Shown: positions 27,741 to 38,274 of the stretch, piece after piece
How positions within the stretch are numbered: the first letter of the stretch is position 1
Layout of the letters: each line of letters opens with the position of its first letter
Source of the DNA: an archaeon
Lineage (GTDB): Archaea > Iainarchaeota > Iainarchaeia > Iainarchaeales > CSSED10-239
Length of the DNA: 64,000 nt
NCBI GenBank assembly: GCA_023230325.1
Contig: JALNXN010000005.1
Coordinates: forward strand, 1 to 64,000
Reading direction: 5' to 3'
Notes under the pieces: generated by a model
Databases searched by the model: none
The model's input: only the letters and a program-made list of their open reading frames with translations
What the model was told of the DNA's origin: nothing
Made by a program: the position numbers and the translations under genes

Positions 27741-27812
27741 ATTCTTTAATTATTTAATTTATTTATTCTTTAATTATTTAATTTATTTATTCTTTAATTA
27801 TTTAATTTCTTG
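27741..27812. repeat. Three 24-bp tandem repeats between aIF5A and metG
   Basis: Three nearly exact units of ATTCTTTAATTATTTAATTT plus ATTT lie at 27741, 27765 and 27789. The last one covers the stop codon of metG. They fill the convergent gap and may hold T-rich terminators for both genes. Confidence 0.9.
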
Positions 27813-29324
27813 TTTTTTAAACAAATGATTTCCTTTTTTTACAATTCTTTTTTCTGAAATGTTTGTAAATTCTAATTTTAAATTATCTTTATTGTTTGCA
27901 TCTAAACCTAGTTGATCAAAAATCTCTTTCCATTTGGTTGTAAAGATAGGGGCAAGTTCAACTGCTAAAATTCTTATAGTTTCAAGCAAAGTATAAATAA
28001 CTTGATCAAACTTTTTTGGATCTTCTGTTAACAACTCCCAAGGTTTATTGCCCTGAACATATTTATTTGCAAGAGAGGACAATTGGAATATCTCATTAAT
28101 TATTTTTGTTAGTTCATAATTTTTATATAGTTTAGAAATTATTATTATTTTATTTTCAATTTCTTTTACAAAACTTTCATCTCTAAAAAATAAATAACCA
28201 GTTTCTTGATTTCTTTTACTTGCAAGAGTAATTACTCTACTTAAAAGATTACCTATGTTTGCAACAAGATCAGAATTAATTCTTTCAATAAAATTCTTTT
28301 TTGAAAAAGAACCATCCTCTCCAAATGATATTTCTCTAATCACATAATATCTAAAAATATCTGAACCATATTCCTTTACATATTCTAAAGGGTAAACAAC
28401 ATTATTAAAGGACTTTGACATCTTCATGCCTTCGCTAAGCCACCAACCATGTGCAAACTCAGTTTTTGGAATTTCTAAATTTAAAGATTTTAAAAATATT
28501 GGCCAGTAGATGGCATGAAATCTGAAGATCTCTTTACCCATAACTTGAAAATCAGGCGGCCAAAATTTTTTGAAGTTGTCAGAATCAAGCCCCCCTATCC
28601 CAGAAACATAATTGAATAAAGCATCTAACCACACATAGATTGTGTAATTTTCATCAAAAGGTAAAGTTATACCCCACCCTACTTTCTCCCTTGAGATACA
28701 TAGATCTTCTAAACCTCTATCAATAAAAGCAAGAATTTCATTTTTATTACTTTCAGTTTGTAAAAATTTTGGATTATCTAAAATATATTGTTTTAACCAT
28801 TTTTGATATTTTGAGATTTTAAAAAAATAAGCTTCTTCTGTTTCTTTTTTAACATTGTGCCCCAAAGGACATTTATCTTTAATAATATCTTTAGATGTAA
28901 AAAATGATTCACAATCCTTACAGTAATATCCAACATATTTACCTTTGTAAATGTCTTCATTTTCTAACATCTTAGAGGCAATCTCTTTAACAAGAGAAAT
29001 ATGTTTTTCATCTGTGGTCCTAATAAAGGCATCATAGGAGATGTCAAGACTTTTCCATTCTTGTTTAGCATTAGAAACTAGATTGTCAACAAACTCCTTT
29101 GGCAAGATCCCCTCCTTTTTAGCAGCATCTTCTACCTTTTGACCATGTTCGTCTGTTCCTGTTAAGAAAAACACATCACTACCAACCAACCTATAATATC
29201 TTGCAAAGACATCTGCACAGATGGTTGTATAAGCATGCCCTAAATGGAACCTACCACTTGTATAATATATTGGAGTTGTTATATAAAATTTCTTTGGAAT
29301 TTCTAAATCTAACATAAATATCAC
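27798..29324 (-). CDS. metG: Methionyl-tRNA synthetase
   Basis: A 508-residue class I synthetase that charges tRNA-Met. The HIGH-type motif is YTSGRFHLGHAYTT, the zinc knuckle is CKDCESFF with KCPLGH, and the KMSKS-type motif is MKMSKSFNNVVYP. The anticodon-binding helical domain is present, but the C-terminal EMAP/Trbp dimerisation domain found in many archaea is absent; it may be a separate gene elsewhere. The M1 extension MIFM is doubtful: a second ATG (M4) precedes LDLEIPKKFY. A pair of palindromes lies 125-180 nt upstream. Confidence 0.96.
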   Translation of the reverse strand: MIFMLDLEIPKKFYITTPIYYTSGRFHLGHAYTTICADVFARYYRLVGSDVFFLTGTDEHGQKVEDAAKKEGILPKEFVDNLVSNAKQEWKSLDISYDAFIRTTDEKHISLVKEIASKMLENEDIYKGKYVGYYCKDCESFFTSKDIIKDKCPLGHNVKKETEEAYFFKISKYQKWLKQYILDNPKFLQTESNKNEILAFIDRGLEDLCISREKVGWGITLPFDENYTIYVWLDALFNYVSGIGGLDSDNFKKFWPPDFQVMGKEIFRFHAIYWPIFLKSLNLEIPKTEFAHGWWLSEGMKMSKSFNNVVYPLEYVKEYGSDIFRYYVIREISFGEDGSFSKKNFIERINSDLVANIGNLLSRVITLASKRNQETGYLFFRDESFVKEIENKIIIISKLYKNYELTKIINEIFQLSSLANKYVQGNKPWELLTEDPKKFDQVIYTLLETIRILAVELAPIFTTKWKEIFDQLGLDANNKDNLKLEFTNISEKRIVKKGNHLFKKQEIK

Positions 29325-29449
29325 ATTCTAATAATATTATTATAAATAATTAAAATTATAAATGGTTTTAATATTTTTATATTTAAGAAAGAAATACTTT
29401 TTTATAAATTATCTTAAAAAAAGAAAAATAATATAAAAAAATTTACAAC

Positions 29450-29506
29450 TTGGACTCTTATAAAGGTCTAAATTGATCTGAAATTCGACTTGTATATAAG
29501 TCTAAT
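29450..29506. repeat. Two operator-like imperfect palindromes
   Basis: TTGGACTCTTATAAAGGTCT (29450) and TTCGACTTGTATATAAGTCT (29484), each ending AA, are similar to one another and each is an imperfect inverted repeat (TTNGACTY..RAGTCNAA). Their centres are 34 bp apart. They lie in the gap between pheT and metG, in a GC-richer patch than the surroundings. Confidence 0.7.
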
Positions 29507-29581
29507 ATTTTTCTGTAAAAATAAGAGGGGTTTCTAAAAAAAATTAAAAATAATCTTTCTAAAAATTAATCTCTCAAAAGT

Positions 29582-31231
29582 TTAAATTTCAATTTCAAAA
29601 CCACAAACAGGAACAGTGTAATTATAATTGATTAACACTTTTGGATTTAGTTCACCAATTGTCCCTACAACCTTATCATCTACAAGCACAGTTGCAGATC
29701 TCCCAGCCATATAATAATTATAATCTTTCTTCTCCAATTTCAATTCATAACCCAAAACATTTACAAGTCTTAAAAGAACAGAAGAAATCTCTGTAAATGT
29801 GATTTTAGAATCTGCAATCACACAAGATGTTTTTAACACATTTTTAGATTTAACATCTTTTGTAAGATCTTCTACAACCACAAAATCACAAGCAAATATT
29901 TTTTGAGGATAACTTCTGTGTTGATTAAAGGTTAATGTTTTTAATAATTTTGGAAGTAACCAATTACTTACAATATTTAAAGAACTTTCAGCAGAAAAGC
30001 CAAGCTTAACATAATCTTTCCCGGCTATTAAAAAATCATCAAAACTATTTTTTGTAGAAGACAAAGTAAGTGGCATAATTTCTACAAAGCCCATGTTACA
30101 CATAATATTATTTATTTGTTCTTGCTTAATTGAGACCTCTAGTTTTTCAGCAACAGAAACAACTCTTGACTCTTTTGGAATTATGTTTGAAAAACCATAA
30201 GCTCTTGCAAGATCGTCAGCAACATCATTATCATGTAAGACATCTGTTCTAAACTTTGGAACTATTAATTCTAATTTGTTATTATCAATTACTTTTGAAA
30301 CATACATCATTCTTTCTAGTAACTCTGAGGCAAGATTAATATCAATGTCTGTTCCTAAAACTTGATTAAGGTAATCAATTGAGACTTGCATTGTTGGTTT
30401 CTTGGGATTTGGAGAAACAATTTTTAAGTTTGGGTAATTGACTTGTAGAGAATAAACTTTCCCTCCAATATCCTTAAACATCTCTACCAAAATATTAATT
30501 GTGTATGATAATTTTGATAAATTTTGACCAGTACATTCTATGAAAATCTCTTTTGTATTTTCAGTTACTTTTCCTGTGTCTAAAGAGTTTATGATTGGAG
30601 GCATTGACAAGATTTTGTTATTTGAATCTATAAAAACTAATAGTTTTTTTTTACCTCCCACAAGTTTAGAATAAGCAACACCTGTTGGATGTTTTTCTAA
30701 GATTTCTAAACCTGTCATCTCTTGTGTTTCTCCAAGTGGCACAAACTTAATGTCCTTTGGAGCCTTTGCATCAAAAGAAATTGGAAATTTTATTTTATCT
30801 AATGGATAAACTCCAATTGCAATTGATTTTCTTTTTCTTCCATAAGTCACGTGTAATTTTTCTTGAATATTAATAATTTCTTTTATTTTTTGATCATCTA
30901 AATTAAGGTCTTTAACAACAGCTGACATGGTGTAAGCCCCATAATCTACAACTGATTGAGAAACATTTACTTGTAAATCACTTTCCATTACTTCTATGGG
31001 CCTATATTTTTCAACATCTAGATATGCTTTTAGCGCTCTTGAAAGGCCATAAAAAGACAATAAATCTACTCTTTCTGCAGTTACCTCAATTTTTAAAAGA
31101 TCCTCTGCTTCAACATACCCATCAATCTCTAAACCAAATTCAAAAAGTATACTTTCCAAATCTTCAATTGAAAGAGCAGGATTTTTTAATTCTTGTTTTA
31201 ATTTTTCAAAACTAATCTCTATTGTTGCCAT
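29582..31231 (-). CDS. pheT: Phenylalanyl-tRNA synthetase beta subunit
   Basis: The 549-residue archaeal/eukaryotic-type beta subunit of the heterotetrameric enzyme. The B1 domain start (TIEISFEKLKQELKNPALSI), the RKRKSIAIGVYPLDKI segment, the B3/B4 core and the B5 DNA-binding-like domain around QVSIDYLNQVLGTDI are all present. The length is typical. The alpha subunit gene (pheS) lies just upstream on the same strand, separated by a 136-nt gap with short repeats, so the pair is probably an operon. Confidence 0.95.
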   Translation of the reverse strand: MATIEISFEKLKQELKNPALSIEDLESILFEFGLEIDGYVEAEDLLKIEVTAERVDLLSFYGLSRALKAYLDVEKYRPIEVMESDLQVNVSQSVVDYGAYTMSAVVKDLNLDDQKIKEIINIQEKLHVTYGRKRKSIAIGVYPLDKIKFPISFDAKAPKDIKFVPLGETQEMTGLEILEKHPTGVAYSKLVGGKKKLLVFIDSNNKILSMPPIINSLDTGKVTENTKEIFIECTGQNLSKLSYTINILVEMFKDIGGKVYSLQVNYPNLKIVSPNPKKPTMQVSIDYLNQVLGTDIDINLASELLERMMYVSKVIDNNKLELIVPKFRTDVLHDNDVADDLARAYGFSNIIPKESRVVSVAEKLEVSIKQEQINNIMCNMGFVEIMPLTLSSTKNSFDDFLIAGKDYVKLGFSAESSLNIVSNWLLPKLLKTLTFNQHRSYPQKIFACDFVVVEDLTKDVKSKNVLKTSCVIADSKITFTEISSVLLRLVNVLGYELKLEKKDYNYYMAGRSATVLVDDKVVGTIGELNPKVLINYNYTVPVCGFEIEI

Positions 31232-31299
31232 ATTTTATCTTTATTTAAATCTTATATTTTTTTATTTTATTTAAATTAATATTTGCAATTTAAATCATT

Positions 31300-31353
31300 A
31301 CAATTTACAAATTACAATTTACAAATTGCGATTTACAATTTACGATTTACAAA
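31300..31353. repeat. Short tandem repeats between pheS and pheT
   Basis: Two exact 14-nt units (ACAATTTACAAATT at 31300 and 31314) are followed by diverged copies (GCGATTTACAATTTACGATTTACAAAT). They fill the gap between the two subunit genes. Confidence 0.8.
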
Positions 31354-31367
31354 TAAAATCTTAACCT

Positions 31368-32852
31368 TCATTTTATTTTTCTTGGAGGCAAGGTATATGA
31401 TCTTAACCAATCAATATCGCACTCATCCCCGTAAATGTCTTTAATATTTCTCTTACCATAAACAAGCATTGCAATTCTCTCAATACCAATTCCCCAAGCA
31501 ATCACATCCCCTTCTATTCCGTAAGGTTCTAATGATTCTTTTCTAAAGACACCAGAGTTCATAATCTCTGCCCATTTCCCTAAGCTAGGCAAATATGCAA
31601 ACACCTCAACTGATGGTTCTGTGTAGGGATTGTAAGTTGGCTTAATCTTTATGTTTTCAATACCTAGCTTTTTAAAAAAGACTTTAATAAACCCAATCAG
31701 ATGTGCTAAAGAAAGTCCCTTACCAATAACAAAACCCTCAGCATGATGAAATTCAGGCAAATGTGTAGAATCAATTGTCTCGTTTCTAAAAACTTTTCCT
31801 ATTGAAAAATATTTACATTCTTTCTTTTCTTCATCTGTAAGTTCATAAAATTTTCTGTAAGTTGCAGCAGTTGTATGTGACCTTAAAACCAATTGTTTAG
31901 CAGCCTCTATATCCCACTTATACTGATGACCTAAAGATCCAGTCTTTCCACCACTCTCATGAACCAATGCAATTTTACCTGTTAACTCCTTGTCAGGAAG
32001 AGTGCCTTTGTCTGGCAAATAAAAAGTATCTTGAATCTCTCTCATAGGATGGTCTTGAGAAATAAACATAGAGTCCATTGGCCAAAAAGAGGTCTCAACA
32101 TAAGGACTTGTCATTTCCTTAAACCCCATCTCTAAATATAAATCCCTTATATAGTAGATGATCTGTCTTAAAGGATGAATTCTTCCAATCTGTTTTGGTT
32201 TAGGTAATTTACTAACCTCATATTCTTTAAACTTAATATCTTTATATTCTCCTGACTTTAAAAGTTTAGAACTTAAAAACAAAGTGTTGTCTTTAACAAC
32301 TTCAAAATCAGCATCTTCTAAAAAAGTATATCTTTTTTCTGTCATTTGTTTTTTAAGTATTAGTTTTCTTTTTAAAAGAGCATCAATTACCTTTTGATCA
32401 CTAACTTCTTTTATGTTTTTTAAATTGTCTAAAACTTTATTAATTAATTTATCATAATCAGCTTTTACAACAATTACCCCTTTTTCAATTGAAATTAGGT
32501 TATTATTCTTTGCAATCCCAAAAGCTAAAGAACAATCATTTTTTGAAAAGTTATTAATCTCTAAGTCTTTAAGCTCAGAAACCTTTACAACATTATTCTT
32601 TAAATAATCACAAAAATGCTTTTCAACAAGTCCCTCTTTGACTGCTACCTTTCCAATTTCTGAAATTTCATAAAAATTAATTACCTTTATTTGTTCAGAA
32701 ATAATATTATTATCTTTTAAAAGTTCTAAACTTCTTCTTACAGAGTCAGTATCTTCTTCTAAATTGTTTATAAGTTTTTCAAAAGAGATTTCTTTATTTG
32801 ATTTTATATGATCATATACATTTTTATCAATTTCAGTAAAATTTAATTTCAT
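31368..32852 (-). CDS. pheS: Phenylalanyl-tRNA synthetase alpha subunit
   Basis: The 494-residue catalytic subunit of the class II synthetase that charges tRNA-Phe. Class II motif 1 (GRIHPLRQIIYYIRDLYLEM), motif 2 (YFSIGKVFRNETIDSTHLPE) and motif 3 (GDVIAWGIGIERIAML) are present. Two to three winged-helix units make up the first 180 residues, as is usual for archaeal and eukaryotic alpha subunits. It is the first gene of the pheS-pheT pair. Confidence 0.96.
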   Translation of the reverse strand: MKLNFTEIDKNVYDHIKSNKEISFEKLINNLEEDTDSVRRSLELLKDNNIISEQIKVINFYEISEIGKVAVKEGLVEKHFCDYLKNNVVKVSELKDLEINNFSKNDCSLAFGIAKNNNLISIEKGVIVVKADYDKLINKVLDNLKNIKEVSDQKVIDALLKRKLILKKQMTEKRYTFLEDADFEVVKDNTLFLSSKLLKSGEYKDIKFKEYEVSKLPKPKQIGRIHPLRQIIYYIRDLYLEMGFKEMTSPYVETSFWPMDSMFISQDHPMREIQDTFYLPDKGTLPDKELTGKIALVHESGGKTGSLGHQYKWDIEAAKQLVLRSHTTAATYRKFYELTDEEKKECKYFSIGKVFRNETIDSTHLPEFHHAEGFVIGKGLSLAHLIGFIKVFFKKLGIENIKIKPTYNPYTEPSVEVFAYLPSLGKWAEIMNSGVFRKESLEPYGIEGDVIAWGIGIERIAMLVYGKRNIKDIYGDECDIDWLRSYTLPPRKIK

Positions 32853-32906
32853 AAATACTCACATGTAAATAGATATAGAAAGAATACAAATATAAAAATA
32901 TTTATT

Positions 32907-33692
32907 TTAATCTAAATCATCAAAAATATCTTTTTTTTCTTTTTCTCTTTTAATTTCAGAATTTTTAATAACAAAAGCTCTAATTGACTTTTTTAGTTTA
33001 GGTTTAAAAAATAAAATAAAAACAGAAAAAAGTATTAAAATTAAAAACACAAGATAAAAAGCAAAATTGGTTTTAAAAATATTTGTAAGTAAAAAGCTTG
33101 GTTTTGGAGGCTTTTTCTCATAAGCAACAAGCCTTAACTCATTTGAGGAAATCCCTTTCCACTTAATTGAATTACCAACAATTTCACCTTCAGGCACAGG
33201 ATCTTCAATTACCAAAGGTTCATAGAGAGTGATTATTAATTCAGATTCCTTTGAGATACGATACAGGTCATTTAATAAAAAATATCTTAAAAGATTATCA
33301 TTAAATTTCCAAAGAAGTTCCTCATCATTCTCAAAGTACTTCAACAATACTTGATCAGAGATATCATATTCAATTCTCACAGAGTTATTTAATTCATTAA
33401 AACCAATAGAAACTGAATTTACTTTATTAAAGAAAATATGTGGTCTGATGTTTGGATCTATTTTTTTTAAAGTCTCTAAATTTAAATTTGCTTGAAGTAT
33501 TGCATTTTTAAAATTTTCTAAGTCTTCTAGATCTAAAGGATCATAAAAGATCATCCAATTTTCAATAATGTTAGCAGTTGTAGGAGAAGTTACCTTAATA
33601 TCTATTTTAAAATCTGTTAATTGTGCAGAATGCAAGTTTGGTAAGAATAATGCAAACATCATTATTATTAAAATTATTAAATATTTTCTCAT
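32907..33692 (-). CDS. Signal-peptide protein with C-terminal anchor, unknown function
   Basis: A 261-residue protein with a signal peptide (residues 1-22, LHSAQ cleavage region), a 180-residue ectodomain, one transmembrane helix (FAFYLVFLILILFSVFILFF) and a basic tail ending in DIFDDLD. The architecture is the same as that of other anchored proteins in this window (15.9 kb, 19.8 kb). No domain was recognised. It lies 54 nt downstream of nothing on its strand and immediately after pheS in reading order is the other direction, so it is the upstream neighbour of pheS and may share its transcript. Confidence 0.55.
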   Translation of the reverse strand: MRKYLIILIIMMFALFLPNLHSAQLTDFKIDIKVTSPTTANIIENWMIFYDPLDLEDLENFKNAILQANLNLETLKKIDPNIRPHIFFNKVNSVSIGFNELNNSVRIEYDISDQVLLKYFENDEELLWKFNDNLLRYFLLNDLYRISKESELIITLYEPLVIEDPVPEGEIVGNSIKWKGISSNELRLVAYEKKPPKPSFLLTNIFKTNFAFYLVFLILILFSVFILFFKPKLKKSIRAFVIKNSEIKREKEKKDIFDDLD

Positions 33693-33895
33693 ATTTTAAA
33701 ATCTCTACAAATATATATTTTATTTTAGTTTCTATAAATATAAATTTATATAATTATATTTAAGAAGAAAAAGTTTATATACCTATATTATTATACAAAT
33801 AAACTAATAAACTGCAAATAACCTCATAAATAACAAAATCTAAATTATGCCTATAAACAGTGGGCTTTAAATAAAAATCTGTTCATAATATTAGT

Positions 33896-34588
33896 ATGAG
33901 TATAAGGATTAAGTATCTTGGACATTCATCTTTTTTATTTACTGTAGACAAAAAGACAATTTTAACTGACCCTTATTTTAATGAAAAGCCACTTGGGAAA
34001 TTAAAAAGATTAATTAATTGTTCTCAAACACATTCTAAACTTTCTAAAATTGATTCAATTTTGATTAGTCATGAACACATGGATGCCTGTGACATAGACT
34101 CCATTAACGAACTAGTTAAAAAACATGATTCTAAGATTATTGCACACTGTAGTGTCTTAAACAAACTAAATGTTCCTAATTTAAATAAAGTTCCAATCGA
34201 TGAATATGAGATTAAACAAATTGGAGATATTTTTTATAAAGCTTACCCTGCACATCACCCTAGTTCATTTTACCCACTTAGTTATTTAATAAAAGGAAAA
34301 AATAACAAAACAATTTATTTTGCAGGAGACACCTTCATGACAAAAGATCATGAAAAAATAAAACCAACAATTGCAATTCTTCCAATCGGAGGAAAAAGAA
34401 CAATGGATATTGGTACAGCTATAAGAGTTTCTAAAAAAATGAAACCAAAAGTATTAATCCCAATGCACTTTGATACCTTTGAAGATATTAGAAGAAATCC
34501 ACAAGAACTTATCTATAGATTGGATAAAACAAGTTACAATATTAACACAGTTGTCTTGCAACCAGGAAAGACCTTTAGATATAAGTGA
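33896..34588 (+). CDS. Metallo-beta-lactamase fold hydrolase (UlaG-like)
   Basis: A 230-residue metal-dependent hydrolase. The fold is shown by IKYLGHSSFLFTVDKKTILT, the metal motif SHEHMDACD, a later His cluster (AHHPSS), YFAGDTFM and PMHFDTF. The motif is HxHxD with Cys rather than His two residues later, so the second metal site may be altered. A second UPF0173-type hydrolase is encoded at 47.7 kb with the full HxHxDH motif. The substrate is not known; UlaG relatives act on cyclic or phosphorylated metabolites. Confidence 0.82.
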   Translation: MSIRIKYLGHSSFLFTVDKKTILTDPYFNEKPLGKLKRLINCSQTHSKLSKIDSILISHEHMDACDIDSINELVKKHDSKIIAHCSVLNKLNVPNLNKVPIDEYEIKQIGDIFYKAYPAHHPSSFYPLSYLIKGKNNKTIYFAGDTFMTKDHEKIKPTIAILPIGGKRTMDIGTAIRVSKKMKPKVLIPMHFDTFEDIRRNPQELIYRLDKTSYNINTVVLQPGKTFRYK

Positions 34589-34634
34589 TCTTTTAACTTT
34601 TAAATATAAACAATTTTTAAAATCTAAATAATCT

Positions 34635-35561
34635 TTAATTATAATCTTCAATTTCTATAACATCTAGATCATTTGGACAAAAGCTATTTTTAAAAAACTT
34701 CTTAACTTCTTTTAAAGTTTCTGAAGAATCAAGATATCTTGGAGAGATGTGCACCAAATATAATTTTTTAACTTTTGCTTTTTTAGCAAACAACCCAACA
34801 TCTTTTGAAACAGAGTGCAAAGTCTCTTTTGCTTTTTCTTTGTGCTCAATTGTAAAAGTTGCCTCATGTATTAAGATATCATTTCCAACAACACTTTTAG
34901 GTACTTTAGAAAGAACAAAGGTGTCTACCAAATAGCTTATACTCTTTCCTATCTTTTTAAATTTATAATCCATAACTTGTTTTGAAGTAATAGTCTTTCC
35001 ATTTAACTTAATTGATTTACCTTCTTGTAACTTTCTAAATAATGGTCCTTCAGGAATATTTAATTTTAGAGCTTTTTGTTTATCAAACCTTCCTAACTTG
35101 TCAACTATTTTAAAGTTATATCCATAGCTAGGAATTGAATGGTTTAGCTTAATTGCAGTTACAATTACCTTTTCTAATTTTAATTTGTAGTTTGCTTTAA
35201 CTTCAAAAACATTAATCTTAAAACCAAATTGTAATTTAGATGCTGAAATAAAATTTAAAAGCTGTTGTTTATCTCCAAAAGGGACATAGATATTAAAGTC
35301 TTTATCTCTTTGGTTCAACTGCATGGTTGCAAGTAACCCAACAACTCCAAAATAATGGTCTCCATGTAAATGTGTGATGAACAAGTAATCAATTTTAATA
35401 ATACTTTGATTTACTTTCATTATCTGTTGCTGAATATTTTCTGGACTATCAAATAAATAATTTACACCTTGATAGTTTAAAAGAACAGAAGTTAGACTTC
35501 TTGTTTTTGTTGGACAAGAGCTACTTGTTCCTAAAAAATATATTTTAATTTTGTTTGACAT
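34635..35561 (-). CDS. rnz: Ribonuclease Z (tRNA 3' endonuclease)
   Basis: A 308-residue zinc-dependent nuclease that removes the 3' trailer from pre-tRNAs. The catalytic motif is THLHGDHYFG, preceded by the family N-terminus FLGTSSSCPTKTRSLTSVLL; later metal ligands are in LNHSIPSYGY, ILIHEATF and VHISPRY. The length is that of the short, homodimeric RNase Z form. It diverges from lonB and converges on the hydrolase gene at 33.9 kb. Confidence 0.95.
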   Translation of the reverse strand: MSNKIKIYFLGTSSSCPTKTRSLTSVLLNYQGVNYLFDSPENIQQQIMKVNQSIIKIDYLFITHLHGDHYFGVVGLLATMQLNQRDKDFNIYVPFGDKQQLLNFISASKLQFGFKINVFEVKANYKLKLEKVIVTAIKLNHSIPSYGYNFKIVDKLGRFDKQKALKLNIPEGPLFRKLQEGKSIKLNGKTITSKQVMDYKFKKIGKSISYLVDTFVLSKVPKSVVGNDILIHEATFTIEHKEKAKETLHSVSKDVGLFAKKAKVKKLYLVHISPRYLDSSETLKEVKKFFKNSFCPNDLDVIEIEDYN

Positions 35562-35652
35562 AAATAATTATTAAAACAAATATGTTTTAAAGATGTTTTA
35601 TTCATGTATTATATTATAAAGTAAACAAATCTAATTATAAATATGATAAATT

Positions 35653-37527
35653 ATGAAAGAGACTAAGAAAATTGATGATTTAGAATATACTGACACAAGT
35701 CAGATTAAAATTCCAAAACTTTTAATTGATCAAGTTATTGGACAGGATAGTGCTGTTAACTTAATCAAGAAAGTTGCAAATCAAAAAAGACATATTATGC
35801 TTGTTGGAGAACCAGGGACTGGAAAGTCAATGATTGCTTCTGCTCTTGCTGAGATCATGCCTACCAACCAATTGAAGGATTTACTTGTCTATCCAAATAA
35901 TGAGGATTCACATAACCCTTTGATAAGGGAAGTTAATTCTGGAGAAGGTAAAAAAATTGTTGATAATGCAAAATTAATTGCTAATAAAGAAAATAGTTCT
36001 CAAAGATTGTTTAGCTTAATTCTTCCTATGGGATGGTTGTTATTGTCAATTATCTTATGGCAAGTTAAAATAATTTCAGATATTGTCTTTGGAGCAATGC
36101 TTATTCTTTCTGGGTTTATAATGATAGCTGCTGCTTTAACTTTGCAGATGAGTCAAAAAACAAGAAAATTAATTCCAAAATTATTAATTAATAATGCTAA
36201 TAAAAGACATGCCCCATATGTGGATGCTACAGGAGCTAGAGCTGGAGCTTTACTTGGAGATGTTTTACATGACCCTCTACAGTCAGGGGGACTTGGAACT
36301 CCACCTCACCTAAGAGTTATTCCTGGGATGATACATAGGGCTAATGAAGGTGTGTTGTTCTTAGACGAGATTGCTACACTTTCACCAAAATCACAACAAG
36401 AACTTTTAACAATATTGCAAGAAAAGAAATATAGTATTAGTGGGCAATCAGAGATGTCAAGTGGGGCAATGGTAAGAACTAAACCTGCACCTTGTAACTT
36501 TATTTTAGTTGCTGCTGGAAACTATCAAGACTTAGAAAAAATACATCCTGCTATCAGGTCAAGGATCAGAGGAACTGGTTATGAATGCCAAATGAATGTT
36601 GATGTTCCTGACACTCCAGAGAACAGGAACAAAATTGTTCAGTTTGTTGCACAAGAGATTTCAAAGGACAAAAAGATCCCTCACTTTACAAAAAGAGCAG
36701 TTGAGGAAATCATTTTTGAAGCTAGAAAAAAAGCAACAAGAAAGAATCATTTAACATTAAAGTTAAGAGAACTTGGTGGGCTTATTAGGGCTGCTGGAGA
36801 CTTAGCAATTGAAAAAGATCTAAAATTAGTTACTGAAAAAGAAGTAATTAATGCTAAAGGTATATCTTCTACTCTTGAACAACAGATGGTTCAGAAGATG
36901 ATGGAGATTAAGAAAGATTATGATATCTATAAGACTAAAGGTTCCCAAGTTGGAAGAGTTAATGGTCTTGCGGTTATGGGGTCAACTGATGTTGGGATAA
37001 TGCTTCCTATTGAATGTGAGGTAACCACCTCTCAATCTGTAAACCACGGAAAAGTGATTGCCACAGGAAAGTTAGGAGATATAGCAAAAGAATCTGTTCA
37101 AAATGTTTCTGCTATCTTTAAGAAGATGAGTGGTAAAAACATTTCCAATTATGATGTGCATATTCAATTTTTACAAACACATGGTGTTGAGGGAGATTCA
37201 GCATCAATCTCAATTGCCTCTGCTGTAATTTCTGTGCTTGAACAAATTCCAATCAATCAAGATGTTGCAATGACAGGTTCTCTTTCAATTAGAGGAGAGG
37301 TCCTTCCTGTTGGTGGGGTTACAGGAAAGATAACTGCTGCAATCAACTCTAAGATTAAAAAAGTATTAATCCCTTACTCAAACAGAGAAGATGTGGTGTT
37401 ATCTTCTGAGGATATTAAGAAAATAGAAATTATTCCTGTAAAAAATATTTCAGAAGTTATAAAGTATGCTTTTAAAGATTCAAAGAAAAAGGAAGCTTTG
37501 TTAAAAAAGATTAAAGACTTTAAATGA
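35653..37527 (+). CDS. lonB: Archaeal membrane-bound Lon protease (LonB)
   Basis: A 624-residue ATP-dependent protease. The AAA+ module has Walker [10 protein letters not shown] (about residues 51-59) and Walker [11 protein letters not shown]. Two transmembrane helices (about 119-163) are inserted between them, the LonB hallmark that ties the enzyme to the membrane. The C-terminal protease has the Ser-Lys dyad Ser516 (GVEGDSAS) and Lys559 (GVTGKITAA), 43 residues apart. It is the main quality-control protease of archaea. It converges on pcna with a 30-nt gap. Confidence 0.97.
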   Translation: MKETKKIDDLEYTDTSQIKIPKLLIDQVIGQDSAVNLIKKVANQKRHIMLVGEPGTGKSMIASALAEIMPTNQLKDLLVYPNNEDSHNPLIREVNSGEGKKIVDNAKLIANKENSSQRLFSLILPMGWLLLSIILWQVKIISDIVFGAMLILSGFIMIAAALTLQMSQKTRKLIPKLLINNANKRHAPYVDATGARAGALLGDVLHDPLQSGGLGTPPHLRVIPGMIHRANEGVLFLDEIATLSPKSQQELLTILQEKKYSISGQSEMSSGAMVRTKPAPCNFILVAAGNYQDLEKIHPAIRSRIRGTGYECQMNVDVPDTPENRNKIVQFVAQEISKDKKIPHFTKRAVEEIIFEARKKATRKNHLTLKLRELGGLIRAAGDLAIEKDLKLVTEKEVINAKGISSTLEQQMVQKMMEIKKDYDIYKTKGSQVGRVNGLAVMGSTDVGIMLPIECEVTTSQSVNHGKVIATGKLGDIAKESVQNVSAIFKKMSGKNISNYDVHIQFLQTHGVEGDSASISIASAVISVLEQIPINQDVAMTGSLSIRGEVLPVGGVTGKITAAINSKIKKVLIPYSNREDVVLSSEDIKKIEIIPVKNISEVIKYAFKDSKKKEALLKKIKDFK

Positions 37528-37557
37528 TTTCCTTTTTTCTTTCTTATTTTTATTTTT

Positions 37558-38274
37558 CTAAATTAACATGCTTGACAAATAGATCTTAATTAGAACAAGG
37601 TTGTCAATATAGTATTCAATGTACAAAGGAGCATCTTCTTCTAGTCTTAAAGTAATTTCTGTGTCATTGTCAATTGACTTTAAGATGTTTTTTAAATAGG
37701 ATAGGGAGAATTTTAAAAAAATATTTTTCTTAGATTTTAATTTAACTTTTGGAATACTTGTTTCTATTTTTCCTTTTTCCCCAATTGCTTCAACTATAAA
37801 CTTATCATCTATGACTTTAAAGGTTAAAGTTGAACTAATCAAGCTAACATCCTTTAAGATTTCTTTAAGAAGATAAGCCTTAAGAACAATCTCTGTACTG
37901 TACTTTGTTTCAGGAACATTTACCTCTTGATCAAAGACATCAATGTATGATAAATTAAATCTTCTGTTTAAAGTTCCAGTCAAAGAGATGTCTAGTTGGT
38001 TGTCCCCTAGTTCCAATTTTAGTTTATCACTTTCAAAAGACCTAGAGATCATGTTGTTTAGTTCAAAAATGTTAAGCCCGATTAGGCTAGGCTCAACTGA
38101 GTAGTTATCAAAGATATCTTTTGGCATAAAAAAATCAATCAATATTATTTGGGTTTTGTCAATGGACTTTATGTAGATACCTTCATCTTTAAACCTAACA
38201 TTTGTTTCTTGGATCAACCCACTAATTGACTCTAATGATTTTTTAAACAAAGTAATATTTTTTGAAGTTATCAT
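37558..38274 (-). CDS. pcn: DNA polymerase sliding clamp (PCNA)
   Basis: A 238-residue clamp subunit that forms a trimeric ring on DNA and holds PolB, FEN1 and other PIP-box proteins. The two-domain pattern is clear: DEGIYIKSIDKTQIILIDFF in domain 1, an interdomain loop near FDQEVNVPETKY, and the C-terminal IEYYIDNLVLIKIYLSSML. The start follows a GTGATTAGGT leader. The PolB encoded at 24-26 kb ends in a matching PIP box, and RfcL (40.5 kb) would load the ring. Confidence 0.92.
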   Translation of the reverse strand: MITSKNITLFKKSLESISGLIQETNVRFKDEGIYIKSIDKTQIILIDFFMPKDIFDNYSVEPSLIGLNIFELNNMISRSFESDKLKLELGDNQLDISLTGTLNRRFNLSYIDVFDQEVNVPETKYSTEIVLKAYLLKEILKDVSLISSTLTFKVIDDKFIVEAIGEKGKIETSIPKVKLKSKKNIFLKFSLSYLKNILKSIDNDTEITLRLEEDAPLYIEYYIDNLVLIKIYLSSMLI

